Below are positions 63,511 through 64,000 of a stretch of DNA of 64,000 bases, piece by piece. Every line of letters starts with the position of its first letter. Position 1 is the first letter of the stretch. The DNA lies in assembly GCA_028724885.1 (NCBI GenBank), contig JAQYTJ010000055.1, forward strand, positions 1-64,000. Direction: 5' to 3'. Below the pieces are notes generated by a model. It saw nothing but the letters and a program-made list of their open reading frames with translations. It ran no database searches and was not told where the DNA came from. Source of the DNA: Bacteroidales bacterium. Lineage in GTDB: Bacteria; Bacteroidota; Bacteroidia; Bacteroidales; UBA932. A program made the translations under genes and the position numbers.

Positions 63511-63908
63511 ATTCGGCTTAGTTTGTCAAATATAATGCTTTTCGAGCGATAATTAGTTGTTTGTGGATGGGCTTTGATTGCATTGGACTGTCCGTCCATT
63601 ATTTCGTGCTGGTCACTCTTTGTCCTTTGTTGCATTCACCATTGGACATTGACATCTCTTGGATAAGATTTAGGCGTATGTTAGAATTGGGAAAATAATA
63701 TCCTGTTGAATGAGACAGGATATGGTTTTGGTTGATGTGTGGAAATGAAGCTGCCTGCCTTCTTGCAATGACGCTGTCATGCCAGGCATAGGCGGTTCTT
63801 TAAATGTTTTAGGCATATAATAGCTTTATTTCCAAATTATTAATATATTTCCCATTGAGACTGATGCAATGAAAATGAGTCTTGAAACTTATACATTTGA
63901 ACAAGCCG
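63511..63908. other. Intergenic stretch at the right edge
   Basis: No gene is supported. A short frame at 63868 (MKMSLETYTFEQADEE...) closes after 29 codons. Likely the promoter region for a gene that starts at 63909. Confidence 0.4.
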
Positions 63909-64000
63909 ATGAAGAAGTCTTATTGCTATATAGACCTGCAGCAGCCGATTTCCATTGAGGAAATTCCTTATGCAATTGACCTTCTGGCTCTTTTTGCGTA
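63909..64000 (+). CDS. Start of an unidentified gene cut by the window edge
   Basis: ATG at 63909 opens a frame (MKKSYCYIDLQQPISIEEIP) that runs to the window end. Only 30 residues are available and no family can be named. It overlaps the short frame at 63868 in a different frame. Confidence 0.3.
   Translation, partial: MKKSYCYIDLQQPISIEEIPYAIDLLALFA

Noticed and set aside
1-64000. Apparent excess of GAATAT/ATATTC strings across the window
   Set aside because: Noticed by eye, mostly in coding DNA; without counting against a codon model I cannot say that it exceeds chance.

Overview
The window looks like a chromosome piece from a Bacteroidota gut- or rumen-type member of the Bacteroidales. 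Supporting evidence: a SusC/SusD pair with an ECF sigma factor and a FecR-type anti-sigma factor, DUF1735 surface lipoproteins, a type III glutamine synthetase, gingipain-like C25 proteins, several TAnnTTTG promoter elements, and almost no Shine-Dalgarno sites. I cannot assign a genus from sequence alone.

Layout. (1) 1-1.6 kb is a graveyard: a palindrome-ended tandem repeat, a broken DNA cytosine methyltransferase and the tail of a DUF4143 ATPase. (2) 1.6-13.7 kb is a GC-rich polysaccharide/glycoprotein utilisation locus on the minus strand: SusC, SusD, two lipoproteins with degenerate GH18 folds, one intact GH18 endo-beta-N-acetylglucosaminidase and a DUF1735-LamG lipoprotein. Its anti-sigma gene lies upstream and the sigma gene is divergent. 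The likely job is binding, cutting and importing N-glycans. (3) 13.8-25.9 kb is housekeeping: GH25 lysozyme, rubrerythrin, a secreted C1 peptidase, PssA, glycerate kinase, aminotransferase, GlnN, an RNase D-like exonuclease, an RlmI-type methyltransferase carrying an in-frame repeat insertion, and tRNA-Cys(GCA). (4) 25.9-27.2 kb is a gene-poor stretch made of several unrelated tandem repeats. (5) 27.2-40 kb holds a kinase-like phosphotransferase, an esterase-HAD fusion, a tandem pair of C25-like/HEAT proteins, a ComEA-like protein, RsmI, Tdk, an SGNH-like protein and a frameshifted lipoprotein. (6) 40-43.2 kb is a second decay zone: a degenerate IS1182-like element with a highly structured segment at its end, a duplicated recA-downstream element, a 28-codon ORF and clustered palindromes. 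(7) 43.2-53.2 kb is again core: recA, rlmN, a patatin/outer-membrane barrel protein, recX, a MATE transporter, purC, mtgA and a second secreted C1 peptidase. (8) 53.3-63.5 kb is a surface polysaccharide cluster: ATPase remnant, glycosyltransferases, flippase, a complete CapE-CapF-CapG set for UDP-N-acetyl-L-fucosamine, then an inverted part with glycosyltransferase remnants, a TupA-like ATP-grasp protein and a GT4 enzyme.

The most notable signals are a repeat family made of 22-24 bp units ending in a palindrome, seen at six places and once translated inside a conserved rRNA methyltransferase; the GH18 set with one active and two apparently inactive members in one operon; a cruciform-like element of about 164 bp at the IS end; stacked 36 bp and 119 bp repeats at 26.4-26.9 kb; and a lipoprotein gene disrupted at a T7 tract. 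No CRISPR array, prophage or complete defence system is visible.
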